Shown one piece after another: positions 26,813-41,800 of a stretch of 64,000 nucleotides of DNA (the first letter of the stretch is position 1; every line of letters begins with the position of its first letter). A program made the translations under genes and the position numbers. This DNA comes from Anadara kagoshimensis. Taxonomy: Eukaryota > Mollusca > Bivalvia > Arcoida > Arcidae. The stretch covers positions 37,501,854 to 37,565,853 of the forward strand of contig CM037871.1 in NCBI GenBank assembly GCA_021292105.1. The letters are read 5' to 3'. The notes beneath the pieces were generated by a model, which did not search any database, was not told the origin of the DNA, and saw only the letters and a list, made by a program, of their open reading frames with translations.

Positions 26813-29800
26813 TTATATATCTTAATCAAAAGATTTAAATTGAATGTAAGTTTATTGTTCCTATTTATTGAGTTGGTAATATAAGAAATAAAGACATGAT
26901 TTACTCCTATGTCACGGTTCTGTGGACATGAAAAACTTCTAACTGATTTGGCTTTGTTAGGATTAGTAGGTTATAATCCAAAGACAAATTTACAAATCTG
27001 AAATAAATGATTTTTATGTACTTAAATTTAACCTCCACTGTGAGGGGATGTACATATTTAAAGTTTCAAGATGGATTTTTAACGCCATTATATTGTTTAC
27101 AATATTTTCTTTTAATGCCATTTTTGCCGATTTCCTTTATAAAATATTTTATTAAAATATTATATAAGATTGACGTTGGTTTCATATTTCATTATTAAAT
27201 ACTTGTAAAGTGTAAATTCTCCTGAGAAAATAAATTTTAGTCACACCTTTAAAACTTTTTCATAATGGTATAATTTCTCTTTTACAAACCAAACAAAGCA
27301 CTCACCATTTAGAAATAACCTTAGGGATTTTTAAAACTGTGTGATGGGCTGTGTCATGGTAGGTGTGTCACAGAAATGAACTCTTAGCTTTCTCATTGTC
27401 ATATGTATATTGCAGGGGTATAAATATTTGCAACTTCATGTAGACCACAGGCCTGTCAAATGTTTTAACACTAAGCTAACAAATAACAATGTAGTGTTGA
27501 AACAGCAATGCATCTTGATCAGATTTTGTTATCTTACTTTCAGGCAGCTGCTTTATCTGTCTCTAGGCAGCTTTTTGGCCACTAGACAGGGTTCGTACAG
27601 GCCTGGAAAAGTCCTTATTTTGAGGTTTGCCCTAAAAAGACCCTAAAAACAAGTCTGACCCTAAAAAGCCCTTGAATTTAACCTGAAGGCCCTAAAAAGC
27701 CCTTGAATTTTGCCAGTTGGGTGTCTGTATTTTGATATGAAGTGGGTGAGAATAGACTCAATGAATCAATAAGTTATGTTGAAATGAGCGATTCAAAGGT
27801 ACCTGGCCGTCTAGAATGCCCAACTTCAACCTCCACTTCCAAGTGTCGTTACTATAGACAGGTATATAATTCTTTTTTGATTTAATGCCTTTGCACACAT
27901 TTTTTTTTCTAAAATTGTCCCTGATTAGGCCTTAAATGCAAATAAGACTGAAAAGACTCAAAAGTCCTTAAATTTGGAGTACAAATGTCTGTACGAACCC
28001 TGCTAGATATCCATATCTCAGCCAATCAGCAGCAGAACTTTGAGTCCCTTTTTCCTTTATTTAGAGGCTGCAGTGTGCTAATGGATAAGACGTTAGTCTT
28101 CAAATCCAGGGTCTCTCACCGCTGTGAGGTCGAGTCCCACTAAGACCACATGTGGAAAAAAGTGAATTTTCTTTGCTGTTGGCCTTTACTGATTCACCTG
28201 GTATCAGTATAATGGGACTGGGGGAGTGGTACTCTTGTCTGCCGTGTACTGACTCTGTGAGCTAGCACGTTAAAGTTGCCCTGAGTGCACGCTAGTACAA
28301 GACAGACCATACAACACACTCGCACTTCACATGCATACATGAAATTGTTCATAGATTAATCCATAGAGATTAATAAGCAGTTCTCGTCGCGATTAGCTGA
28401 AAAATTGCTGATGCGACATTTAGCAACATTCAACCAACCAAATTGATTCCTTTATTCAATAGATCAGTGTTAAATATTTACCAGATATATAGCTGTTTAT
28501 AGCTTATCTATAAACTATTTTAGTGTGGGATTCATTTTATCCACTCATTTTCAAACCTGACCACAAAATATTTATTTTTTTATTTCCAGCTGAGAAAGAT
28601 GGAAGTGGAGAAAGAAAACCAGGAACCGTAGTTGATAGGAACTGTGCATGTTGTTTCAGGAGCAGAGCGACCTATATCCCATGGCTTTATGTTCAGAATT
28701 TCTTCTACATTATAGTTTCCGACCCTCTGTTTGATTTGTTTATTACCCTCTGTATTGTGATCAACACAATTTTAATGGCATCTCAACATCACAACCAGTC
28801 TGCAGAATTAGAACTAACACTCAAAGTTTCAAATTATGTAAGTATAATAATGCTTTGTAATTTTCTTTTACATAAATAACTGTAATTTGTTTGGTTTTTT
28901 TTTAATATCTTCAAATTGTATACACCAGTTATACATGTTGTAAATTTTCAAATTTACATCCATAGAATTTTTTTTAGAGTTTTATTAAACAGGAGATGCT
29001 TATCCTGCCAGAGCACCTGGCTCACTTCCCTAGTGGAACTTCACATGTTTGACAAAATTCACCATTTTTTTTTAAAGATTTTACTTTGATTTTTTGGATT
29101 GTGATTTGAGTATGGACTGGTATGTTTGTTTGTTATTTTAGTGTACCAGGCTAGCATTACTGGGTCTTAGTCCAAGTTTCACTAAGTAAATGTAGACCCC
29201 AGTTGATTGATTTGCATGATCCATAATCCTAAAATTTACATTTTTTTTACTTACTAAGTAAATAAATTCTTCCATATATACAGGTACATCATTCTGTATC
29301 ACAAAAACATTAAACTTACAGTCCGCATTCTCATTATGGCTCATCCTATCCCAAAATATTTTGTCATCATTTTACTAAAGTGATTTTTAAAATATTTTTT
29401 TTATATTTTAGGTATTTTCAGGAATCTTCATTCTTGAAGCAATTTTAAAACTTACTGCTCTTAGTAAATTTTACTTTCACAACGGCTGGAATATTTTTGA
29501 TTTGGTGATCGTGATAGCTAGTATTATAGACGTGTCAGTGGAAGACGTCCCTGGGTTTTCAGCTTTTAGGGTGTTCAGATTGGTAAGGCTTTTATCCACT
29601 AAAGACTACAGTGATTTACTGATTTAATACAGTCAAACCTGTTTATAGAGGTCATGCAAGGGAACCAATAAAAGTGGCCTTTATAAGCACTTATATACAG
29701 GTTCAAATATCATAAATTACTGACCTTTATCAGCAGGTAGCCATTGCATAGAGGTGGCCTTTAATGCAGGTTTGACTGTATATAGTTACCTTTATGTCAA

Positions 29801-32800
29801 GATGACACTTAGACCAATTAAAACTTCATTAAATGGTTTGGCACACGAGACCAAGTGAAGCACAAAAATAAAAAAAAAAAAATTAAAATAAATGAAACAA
29901 AATTATTCTAATTATGATTCTCATCATGTTCAATGTTTGATGTTATTGTTTTCAGCATCAATAATTACTGTGAATTTTAAGTTTTCAAATTTATATCATA
30001 CCTAGGTCAGATAATCACTTTTGTGTAACTTTTGTAGATTATTTTTTTTTGCAGATGAGGGTCTTCAAATTAGCTCAATCCTGGCCAACAATGAAGTTGT
30101 TACTCTCCATTATCCTGAATACAGTCGGAGCACTCGGAAATCTTACAGTTGTGTTGGCTATTGTAATTTACATCTTTGCCGTCATTGGTCTCCAGTTGTT
30201 TAGAGAAGATTATGTAGCAGAAAAGTTTGACGGTGAAACACCAAGGTAAGAAAATATTATATACATGATTACTTGGTCAAACATTCTGTGTTGAAGATGT
30301 TGGTGGATAGAAGTTAACCCCACCCAGCTTATAATAGATTACAGCATACAGTTAACCAACTTTTATTTGTGGGTATTAACTTTGATGATTCTCTAATGAA
30401 AACCATTTTGTGACCATAAACTTTTACAATATTTACTATAGCTGGAAATTTGGTATAAATACTTGCTGTAATACCATTTTTGGAAGATTAACTTTCACGA
30501 TTATTTTGTCCTCAAAAAAAAGCAAACGACATAAATCACAAAGTGGTTTATGGGTTGATTGCCCTAGCCTGCAGTATCATACCTTGATGAACAGTTAAAA
30601 AAACAAACATCAATTCTTATATTTACAATCCTACCTTGATGAAGATTAAAAAAACAAACATCAATTCTTCTATTTACAATCATGTAGTGTTCTTTTTGTG
30701 AATAATGATTTTCAAAGAAAACCAGATTGAACAGAAGACATTAAATTAAAAATATGAATTATGACTATTTGTGGGTTTTACACATTATTACGTTTGATAC
30801 ACCATTTGGGAGCTACAGTTCATCTAAAAATAATGTCAGTATGAGAAAAGAGGTTCAAATAACGGTAGATGTTAGTATTTATTGGTGAAAAATAATTAGT
30901 TGGGACCAAAATTGGGTGGAATAGTTTACAGCATGTCACTCTAGTTTAATAATAATTAACAACCTTGACATTTCAGATGGAGATTTACAGATATTTTCCA
31001 CTCTTTGTTGATGATATTCCGTATCCTATGTGGAGAGTGGATTGAAGAACTCTGGGAATGTATGAGAGCAAGTTCTGAAGTCTGCCTAGTTGTATTTTTA
31101 CCGTCACTAATCTTAGGAAACTTCATCGTAAGTTTTGTTATTGTAAATGTATTTAATTTTGTGTGTATTTATTTTCGCGGTATAGGATATTTAGACATAT
31201 CCGCGTAGTTAAATTTTTGGGTTTTTTGCAACATGCTCTTTAATATGATAAGTGTATTATGATTTTCGCCTTGTATTAATTTTCACGTAAAACAAGGGAC
31301 AGCGAAACAAGCAAAAATTAGTACACGGCAAAAAAAATATGTTTACAGTATTCTGGTCTGCACTTATTTATAACATGGTGAAAGTCTTTAGAATTGATTC
31401 ATTATACCTGTTGTACCTAATACAACAATAGTCACCCTCTTATAGGGTTCCTATCAAGGACAGTAACTCCTTCATAAGGAACCACTTGAAGTGTACTTTT
31501 ATCTAACATAATAAAATCTGGTACATTTGTATAATGAACCACACAAACATATGTTTCTTTTCATGAGGCCATACATACTTTTATACAGAAAATATGCCAC
31601 ATTAGAGAGGTCCTTTTTAGACATTTGAGCTGGTCTGCACACAATAAAGTATGACTTATTTGACTTATGTCCATCTCTCCTTGTGGAGAATTGGGCCAGA
31701 TATCTTTCTCCTCCAAGAATCTCTGTTGGCAGCTATTTTAGCAACTTCACTCCATGTCCCAAGTCCAAGTATACCATATTTTAAAACCCCAGACTGAGTG
31801 TCAGCATCTAATGTTAAAGAGTTTTAGGCAATTTGCTTCTACATTCTCAAATCAGTATATTGAGTTCTAGACAAAGAAAGACAATTTTAATGGTTACTTT
31901 GGAAAGATTATACATTGTATATATTAAATTGGTTATATGAGTATTTAAATATAAAAAAAACTTGTACTTGTTTAATTTCAGGTCCTGAATCTCTTTCTTG
32001 CCTTACTGTTAAACGCTTTTGCTGGTGACAATCTTGAGAAATCTAAACCTTCAGAAAGTGAAGAAAACAAACTATTGTTAGCTTTTGTGAGATTGAAAGA
32101 AATATTTTGCTGTTGTTGTAAGCGGAAAAAGAAACAAGCATCAGTAGAGCCAGATGAGATGGATGAGGAGAGTGCCATCGGAATGACCAAAGTAGAATCC
32201 TTTAACAAAGATAGCACTGTCAAATCTATTAAATCCACGGAAAGTAAAGAGAAAGAAACCAAGAAAGTCACCATTAAAGGTAGGATTTCTTGATATAGTA
32301 GAACTTGTCTAAATCAAACACATTCCAGTCTCAAGGTATTGTTCAAATTTAGGCAGGCTTTTAGTTTAACTGGTTAACTTTTTTCTCCTTTTCAAATTCA
32401 ATAGCCTAATGTCACCTCAAACCCAACATCCAACCCAAAAAGAAAAGTCTATATATTGCAATATGAATTACAGAGGTCTAGGTATTGTTTAAGGAGTTCT
32501 TGAGAACAAAATTACACTCTGATACCAATATCAGGAGTTCTCAAAAGGGTAAATTAGGATCCCTTACAGAAGATTTCAAATGAAACTTCCAGATATGAAC
32601 ACAAAATTAAGCTACCACTGATAGTCAGAAATCTTATTTCTGGTTATGAACCAAAATAGTTGCAATGTTTGCCTGTTGTCACATTAGGGTGCTACTTTGA
32701 ATCATCAGTAGATTTGTAAATATCTACGAGTCTTGTACTTTGTAAACATTGATTCTTAACACAAATATATTATTTCAGCAAAGAAAAAGACAAAAGTAGC

Positions 32801-35800
32801 AAAAACTATATTAGTAAAGAGTAAGTGATGAATGCAGAAGTCAGTGTACAAAAATCACTTGCAGTTCTGATTGTCACAAATAATTATCCCCTTCTCATAG
32901 TAACTGTTTTCTGAGATCTTGTCTTTCCACTGATGGATTTGATGTAAATCTGAATTGCACATTAATGAACTCTGCGTAAACTAATGACTAAACATGTTCA
33001 TGTGTTTGTACAATGTATTCATCTATATCTGTTCATGTGAAATGGGTTGCATATCTCACATGACTACATGACCTTTAGTGTCTAAATTTTCATTGCATTT
33101 CAAATATTATTCTGGGAGTTCAGAATGAATTCAGTACTTTTTTTCTAGTTTATACATTATGTACGAACCAAATTTTTGTATTCTGATGGTCATGTTTATT
33201 TTTGTGTAGAATGTTGAATAACAAAGTTATATACTGCAAACAATGCATCACTGTATATGCAGACCACATTTTAAGCCAATCATTGGCATTAAAATTGAAG
33301 AAAAAATCCATTATGAGTTTATCTTTGATAATAGGGAAATCTCACTCTTTGGGTCGAACATAACCTTCAGAGACTGAAATATTCAACCCTGAGAGTGATA
33401 TTTCTTTATCTTACATGGATAGCCATAATAGAGTATAATAGTATTTTTTGTGTTCTTATATATGTTTTTTCTGGTGGTTTTTTTTTTCTCAATAATTTCC
33501 ACAAATAATTCAAATTTTAAAAATGTATCACCTAACTTTGAAACTTCACATATAAAACATACCAGTATACTCTTATTGTCATGATTGATAGATACTATAT
33601 GCAACATGGAGAGAATAAAATAATACAATTATACAGTAAAATATGTATTAAACCACAGTTTACCAAAATATCTAGATAAAGTCCTTGATTCCTATTCAAT
33701 CCTTTAAGCTCACTTACATATGGTACAAGAGAGCTTATGTCATGTCATTATGTTATTTCTATTTATCATATACTTAGTAGTAAATATGTAGTTTTTACAT
33801 GTGCTTCGAAAGAACAAAAATTGCCATACCTGATCCTGTCATTAACCACTAGTGTCTTGTTGAAAAAGCCTTATCACTGATTTGATATCGATATCAGCTT
33901 GGCTACCCAGAACAGTTTAGTCAATTTTGTCATATTATGTATAACATGTATTTGTTCTACATGGTGAAATTTTACGTAATGATAAACAGAATAAAACATG
34001 ATGAAATTCACACCATATTCACACCATAGGTCTGATATTGAAGTCTCTGCCCGATATAGCATATAATATGGATTCACCTTGTATTATTCTCTATTTTAAC
34101 ACATAACACCCTTAAAGGTATTGCTGAACTAGCCTTTAAATCTTACATATTTTTTAACTTGAAACATGATATAGGCAAAGCATATGACTCATAGAACTCT
34201 TCTTTTTTTGTGTTTATTTCACCTGTGATAGAATAAGACCTTTCAGAAGGACAACATAGCTAACATATAAAGATTTTAACATTGGTCATGATTGGATGGT
34301 AAAACAGAAACCCCCTTTTATATGTGGTCTCTTGCAAAAGGCAATATTCTTATAGTGGGAGTTGGTTTTATAAGCATTTGGATATATATATATAATCAAT
34401 TTCATAATTTTCTTTTTACAATTTTTAGATGATCCAAAGAAACCAAATACTCCAAAAGTAGTAGCAAATGGTACAGTCACAGATAAGTCTAAAGATGGAA
34501 AAGACGGTAAAAAACAACAGGTTAATGGAACAATAGCTAATAAAGATAGCAAGGTAGATAACTCACAAAATTTACAAGTTGTCTACCCTTACTAATTTTT
34601 TGAATAGAAATGAATTTAATTCAAGTTTAAATTCTTAGGATCATTCTATCTTCTCTCTTCAATATATATTTGTTTATCAAAACAGTACCGGTATATACCG
34701 GTACATGTATTTCTCAGTTATACAGTTTGAAGTCAAGGGTTGCTGGTTCAAGATGCACTCCTAACAAGGAAATTTTCCTTCTGCTGACACAATAGAAATT
34801 TAGCTCTAAAAAATCTGTTATTAAGCAGGTCCTTTGGATTAGAATAAAAACCAGGATCCTCTTGTGTTTCAGTATGTGAACATTTGTGTGGGGAATTTTG
34901 GAAAATGTTTATACTGCAAAATTTCTGGAATAACACTGTTTTTATGGGAAAACATGAACTGATATGTTTCCATATCCGATGGAAATGATAGTTCTTCACA
35001 AACATTTGGTTGTATTACATAGTACAGCAGCAAACCGCATGAATTGTTATCAGTTCTACAGGTTTACAGTAGTAAACATCTGTATTTAAAGCCTACCCTC
35101 CAATAAGACTAATGTCTCTTTGCCTCATACTTCAAGTAAAAAACCCCATCTATATATTTTTTCAGTTCTGTTTGTTGTCTTTATATACAAGTTTTACTGT
35201 ACATGTATTTTATGAGATATGTTCTATTATTGTAGAAAATGGATGAAGCCTTCAGTACAAAGCGAGACAAATTTTCTAGCTTTGATGCAGCAAGAAAAGC
35301 AAATGAAACAAAATCTGACAAAGATGACAAGGACGGAGCCAAAAATGATGACAAAGAGGATGCTGATGACCTACAGCTTGGCGATGATGCTGCAGCAATA
35401 AACGACAAGAAAGCAGAAGATGGAGAGGAGGAAAAGGAAGAAAAGAAAGAAATAGTTGTAGTTGATTGTTTTCCACAAGTTTGTATGAAAAAGTAAGTTA
35501 ATCATTGCTGGTATTTACATGTATTACACTTGTGTTAACTTATAAGGTATATACATGTACACATGTCTACCAACAAATAATAACTCACCTACACAAAGTG
35601 TAGGGTCAGATTCATGATTATTATACCCTCATGAACAAAGTTCAAGGGGGTACCGGTATGTCTGTCTGCCTGTATCCTTTGTGAGCTTTGCTAGCAGTAT
35701 TTCTTTCCTTTTTTTTTGAATATACATTGGGGTATTAAACAGATCATACCATGGGTATTTTTTATCATGAATTTGGCCCTTATAGTTTGAAAATTCTTTT

Positions 35801-38800
35801 ATCATACCTCCAGCATGTATGATTGTGATGGTCAAAACCATTGGTTTTTTTATGACTAGGTTCACAGGCAAGACAGGCGATCTGGTTGCTTCTTTTTGTT
35901 TCTTTCATTGTTTTTCTCATTAAGGCATATAAATTTCTTTTTTGTTTCAACTGTCACTTGATAAATAGATAATAGAATTACTGTGGCGGTATCTCTGATG
36001 GTTCTGTCTGTACATTGCCCTGAGCGCGTTGTAAAGATAAACAAAATTCTGCCACTTTACCTAAAGCTGGTGATATCTGACAAAATTGAAATATTCTTGA
36101 CTGTGGTATGTAAAGCCCATTTCAATTAATGGATCAATCTTGCTAAGGGAGATAACTCTTGTTTATTACAGATGTAATTGCTGGGATGCATTTGATGAAT
36201 CTGTGCATGGAAAAAGATGGTATCAAGTTCGTAAATTTTGTGTGAGAATTGTAGAGCATAAAGTATTTGAAGGAATCATCCTGTTTTTAATTGGAGTCAG
36301 CAGTTTAACTTTGGTAGGTATTTTTTGGAAGCTAAGACATTATATTTCACATTAATTTTAAAACATGATAGAAAACTAAAATTTTACAGTATGATATATA
36401 AAGGAAAGCTTAACAACCACTACTGGTCTCTAAATTGACTTAATTGATTATATTTATCTAAACCAGCTGTCATTAGATATAAAGCGTACATATCCTAAAG
36501 CCTGCCTGAAAGTTTAGCTTGCAAAAAATGAGTACCGGTATCTCATGATTTTCTTTTTATGATTTATCATGTTCTCTTGGATGCATATATAGGATACATT
36601 TATTTTAGTATATAAAATTTACCGTACAGACAGGTGGTCTTTACATAGAAGTGGTCACTAGCAAGGATTACTATTCAGACAGATGGACTTTATAAATATT
36701 TGATAACTATAGCAGGACTTGCTGCACAGACAACAAAAAAGTGGTACAGCAATGATATTTATAATAAGTTCTAATATGTTGTATTTCAGGCTTTTGAAGA
36801 TGCTTATTTGTACGAGAAACCAGAATTGGAGCAAGCACTAAACTACATGAATCTGATATTTGCCGTTCTTTTTACTATTGAAATGTTACTGAAATGGATA
36901 GCTAATGGCTACAAGGTTTATTTTACAAACGTTTGGAGTTTGCTTGACTTCTTTATCGTTGTTGTAAGTATCTATTAACACATGTTATTATTGATAATTT
37001 GTCTGACAAATTAAGGTCTATTGTTTCCTCCTGTTACACCAGTTTCCTCAACCATCTCAGAACTGGTTCTAATCAACATTTAAATGATGATAATACATAT
37101 ATAAATATATTATTTTTATTAATATAACGTGCATACATCTAAACACCTAATACTTACTTATCCTCTTAATCCCTGCTAGGACATAAGGCATCAGCAAGCT
37201 CCATCTGTCTCTGTCCTTTACCATGTAATACCTGTTGTGTGTTGCAAACACTAAATGTTACAAAGAAACTGATCATACAGAAGTAGGTCATCAAGTCATC
37301 ATACAGAAGTAGGTCATCAAGTCATGCAGTCTTCAGTACAGTGATGTCACTTTTACAGCTCAGATTTAAGTGTACAGTTAAACCTGTGAAAACCAGACAA
37401 TCTCCATACCTTTAAAAAAAATATGGTTTTTAGTTTTAACTGTACATGTTTAAAATGGTGTGGGCTTGAAGATTTTTTAACATGATACTAGGTTTTTGTC
37501 ACATACTTCTAAATTCTGATCCAGCAAGACAGATTCATAAATTGGTTTACTTGTTCCTAAATTACCGCAATGTAAAAGAAGAAAGTTAATTATTTATACA
37601 ACTTAACTTGATCCCTTTTAGACTTCCTGTATATATATGAATGAGGGATGAACTTTTAACTTTAGCAGTGTATTTTTAACACTTTTACTTGTGACAGTTT
37701 CAATTTGTTACTCAACAATCATCATTTTTAAAATGCCACATTTTATTAAAATGGTTGCTGCAACATTTGGTATATAATATGTTAATGTCCCTACTTTTTG
37801 CACAAAAGTTCTTGGTTTTGATTTCAAATCTGTTTTATCAATCTTTACCTCATCATGTATTTGTAACGAGAATGCGGTTTTTTTTTTCTAGATTTCATGG
37901 GCGAGTATCATAGCAGATGCTGCGGGAGCTGCTGATATATCTGCTTTCAGAGCTTTACGAACACTCAGAGCCTTAAGACCCCTCAGAGCTATCTCAAGAT
38001 GGCAAGGGATGAAGGTAAACAGTATTTCTTTGTCTCACTTTGTTTCATCTATCAATAGCGATGTTTGCATTACATTACTATAGATAAACCTGTTGTTTTC
38101 CTGGTACAGTATTCTCATGATTAGTTTGTCTGGGACTACTATGAGGTTCAATTGTAAATTTATACTCATATTGTTAAGCTGTTGAGTTGGCATAATAAAA
38201 CTGGACAACATTTAACAATCGATAACCTATTTAACAGTCAAACCCATCCAGTGATGAAGCAGAATGCTGGTGAAAAAATTCAGTACTTTTTTTCCAATCT
38301 TGGTCAGTCCTTGCTTGTGATCTATTGATACACATTTTACTACCCATTTATAGAGCTGAACTAATGTCATATCAGAAAGGTAAAGGTTTCAGGAAAAGTA
38401 TGTTTGAAAATTGTGTCCATGCAGATGTTGGGGGCTCTGGAGAGACAGTTTTAGTTTCATTTGTCATTTATTGTTAATTACTTATTTTTTTGTTTCTTTC
38501 AGATCGTGGTCAATGCTTTGATGTTTGCCATTCCAGCCATTGTTAACGTGTTGTTAGTCTGTTTGTTGTTCTGGCTTATATTCAGCATTATGGGAGTTCA
38601 GTTCTTTGCTGGAAAATTTTTCTGGTGTCAAGATGGGGATGGTAATAAATTCAAGCCGTCGGAAATAGCAAACAGATCAGAGTGTATGGATAATAACCAC
38701 ACATGGTACCATGCCAATGTAAACTTTGACAATGTTGGTGCCGGATTGTTGGCATTATTACAAGTTGTAAGTGTTTTAGTATCTATATTTTCAATGTTTG

Positions 38801-41800
38801 TTTCATTTTAGAAGAAACGAGAGGGCCATTGATCCCTTATTATGCCAAATGACCCCATTTTTCCCAATTGTTTAAAACAATCAAACCACCAAAATATGTT
38901 GATTTACATACAAAAAATCAGTAATTCAATACCATGGTGTAAAATTATTGAAAAACTCCATAAATTTCATCATACTATGGTGTAAAATTATTGAAAATCT
39001 CCAGAAACTTCATCGTATAATATCTCTTTTATCTATTTCATAGGCTACATTTGAAGGTTGGATGGAAGCTATTGAAGCTGCTGTAGATTCCACAGAGGTA
39101 GGCATTAATTTCTTATCTGAAATATGTATATCCCTTATTTAAGCAATTTTATTGAAGAAATTACTACATATGTTTGTATTTACAGTATCTTATAGACAAA
39201 CTGATTCATAAAACAGTGAATTTAAATTTGTTATATATTCCTAATGTAAAACACAGACTAATACTTTTTTTACTTCTTAATTTACATCAAATATGTCAAG
39301 CTCCGAAACAGCATCCACCTCCTAGCTCCGTATGTCATAAAAGAGATACAAATTTTGGCCCCTGTTCGGAGTTTGCTAATATGTAAGAGCTTTGTCATGT
39401 TGACAGAAAGTCTTGTAAATGTGTATGTAAATGCAGCTCATCTAAATCACTCTGTATATCAATGTATTCAGTTACAGTGAAACAGTAATGCTACTTTCAT
39501 CTTGACTTAAAGTTATCTGGGAATTCCAATTTTCATGTATTACAAATTAGAACAAATAGAACCATTAGGACCATATAATGAGGTGTCCCGTGTATTTAAG
39601 AAATTGAAGATCTTCTGTATTCAATTCAATATCCCATAGGTCCACAATTATGATACAATTTTTTATTGTTGGAAATAAGTCAGAATTTTCAACCAGTCTG
39701 TCCGTCTTGATAATTTCAAGAGTTTCTGTTGTTGCATATATAGGAGATTTTTTAGAAAAATTTAAGCAGTCATTTTCTGTTTGATTCATTTCAAAATTTT
39801 CTATTGTGGTTATATATAGGAGACTTTTAAAAAAGTAATCAGTCCTTCCCAAAAGTCTTGGACTGTTGGACTGGCGGTTATTTTGAACACTGTCTTTTTT
39901 ATCATACTAAGAGATATAAATTTGTTTATTTTAGGTCGATCAGCAGCCAGCCTTTGAAGCTAGTCTTGCCTCATATTTGTATTTTGTGTGTTTTATTGTA
40001 TTTGGGGCATTCTTTACACTCAATCTCTTCATTGGTGTAATTATTGATAATTTCAATACACTCAAAAAGCAGGTTTGTACAATTTATTTAATTAATCTTT
40101 TATTTCATCTGACAAATGTGAAAACTGTGATCTTTTCTACATGTCATATATATATGTATTATTGGTTTTCTGCTATTTAAGCTTGTCTCTGTGTTGGGTA
40201 GGTCATATCTCTCTGTATGAGTGTAATAGTCTAGTGTAATTTTAAGGTTTAGGTTGAAACTTCATGGTGGAAAACGTGTGTATTAGCTATTTTGTTCTTT
40301 TCCATTACAATGAGTCATAATTTGTGACATGCAGCACACACACACACCCACACACACATTGGCAGATTCTCAAAACAAGCACCAAATCAAAAAATATTTG
40401 CTACAGTCAAAGGGGAACAACTCTGGTAATTTAAAGTGTTCTTTGTGTAAGCATACCACAAATTGTATGGTAACTTAAAGTGTTCTTCATGTAAGCATAC
40501 CACAAATTGTATTGTTATTTAAAGTGTTCTTCATGTACACACTCCACAAATTATATGGTAATTTAAAGTGTTCTTCATGTACACACACCACAAATTATAT
40601 GGTAATTTAAAGTGTTCTTCATGTACGCATACCACAAATTGTATGGTAATTTAAAGTGTTCTTCATGTACACACACCACAAATTATATGGTAATTTAAAG
40701 TGTTCTTCATGTACACACACCACAAATTATATGGTAATTTAAAGTGTTCTTCATGTACGCATACCACAAATTGTATGGTAATTTAAAGTGTTCTTCATGT
40801 ACACACACCACAAATTGTATGGTAATTTAAAGTGTTCTTCATGTACACACACCACAAATTATATGGTAATTTAAAGTGTTCTTCATGTACGCATACCACA
40901 AATTGTATGGTAATTTAAAGTGTTCTTCATGTAAGCGCTGCATACCACAAATTGTATCAGAAATTGTTAAAAGTACATTTGGTACATAATTTGATAAAGA
41001 TGAAAGGGAAAAAATCTGTCTGCGGGATTTCACAGATCACATTAATGCCACAGGTTTGTCAAAAGTTCCACAGACTGACTTACCAGTAAATAAGTGTTTT
41101 AAGCATATCTATTTCACTATACTCTTAATGGTTCCATGTTGTGTTATTTCAGTATGAAGGGAGTCCTCTAGACATGTTTTTGACTGCTGGTCAGAAGAAC
41201 TATATGACAACGCTCAAAAAGCTCAGCAGTAGAAAACCACAAAAGACTATAAGAAGACCAAATGTAAGACAGATACTCATTTTTTCTTGTTTTCATAATA
41301 CACATGTAATTTTTTTCCATAAAAATCATACAATAAATTATTATAACCAAAAATGGTTAATTTTTTTTGGTTGAAGTTTATTGAAAGTGATTAAAAAATG
41401 TATTCATATAAATGTACTATATACATGTGTATATATAATGACTGTGTTCTGCATATTATCTGACAGCCCACATATAGTTGTAAAAATCCGCCAATCTGCA
41501 TATTTTGACTATTTTAAGGAAGTTAAGCAGTCATAATACCCGTACATATCTGATTTAATCTCAATTATATTCAAGAAGAAAGGTCTCATGAATGTGAATA
41601 TATTCACATGATATGTCCTGCTTTTCCTAGTTTATCCATTCATAATTTGCATATTTTTTCATTCCACTTATTTATTGATATTCAAAATAGCTGCTTCCTA
41701 ATCAACCAAAAGTTTTTGTAATTGTAAGGTTAATTTCAATCTGATCTTGAGTGATGGTGACCTGAGAGGTTATATAAGGTTGATGTATGATGGTGTGGTA

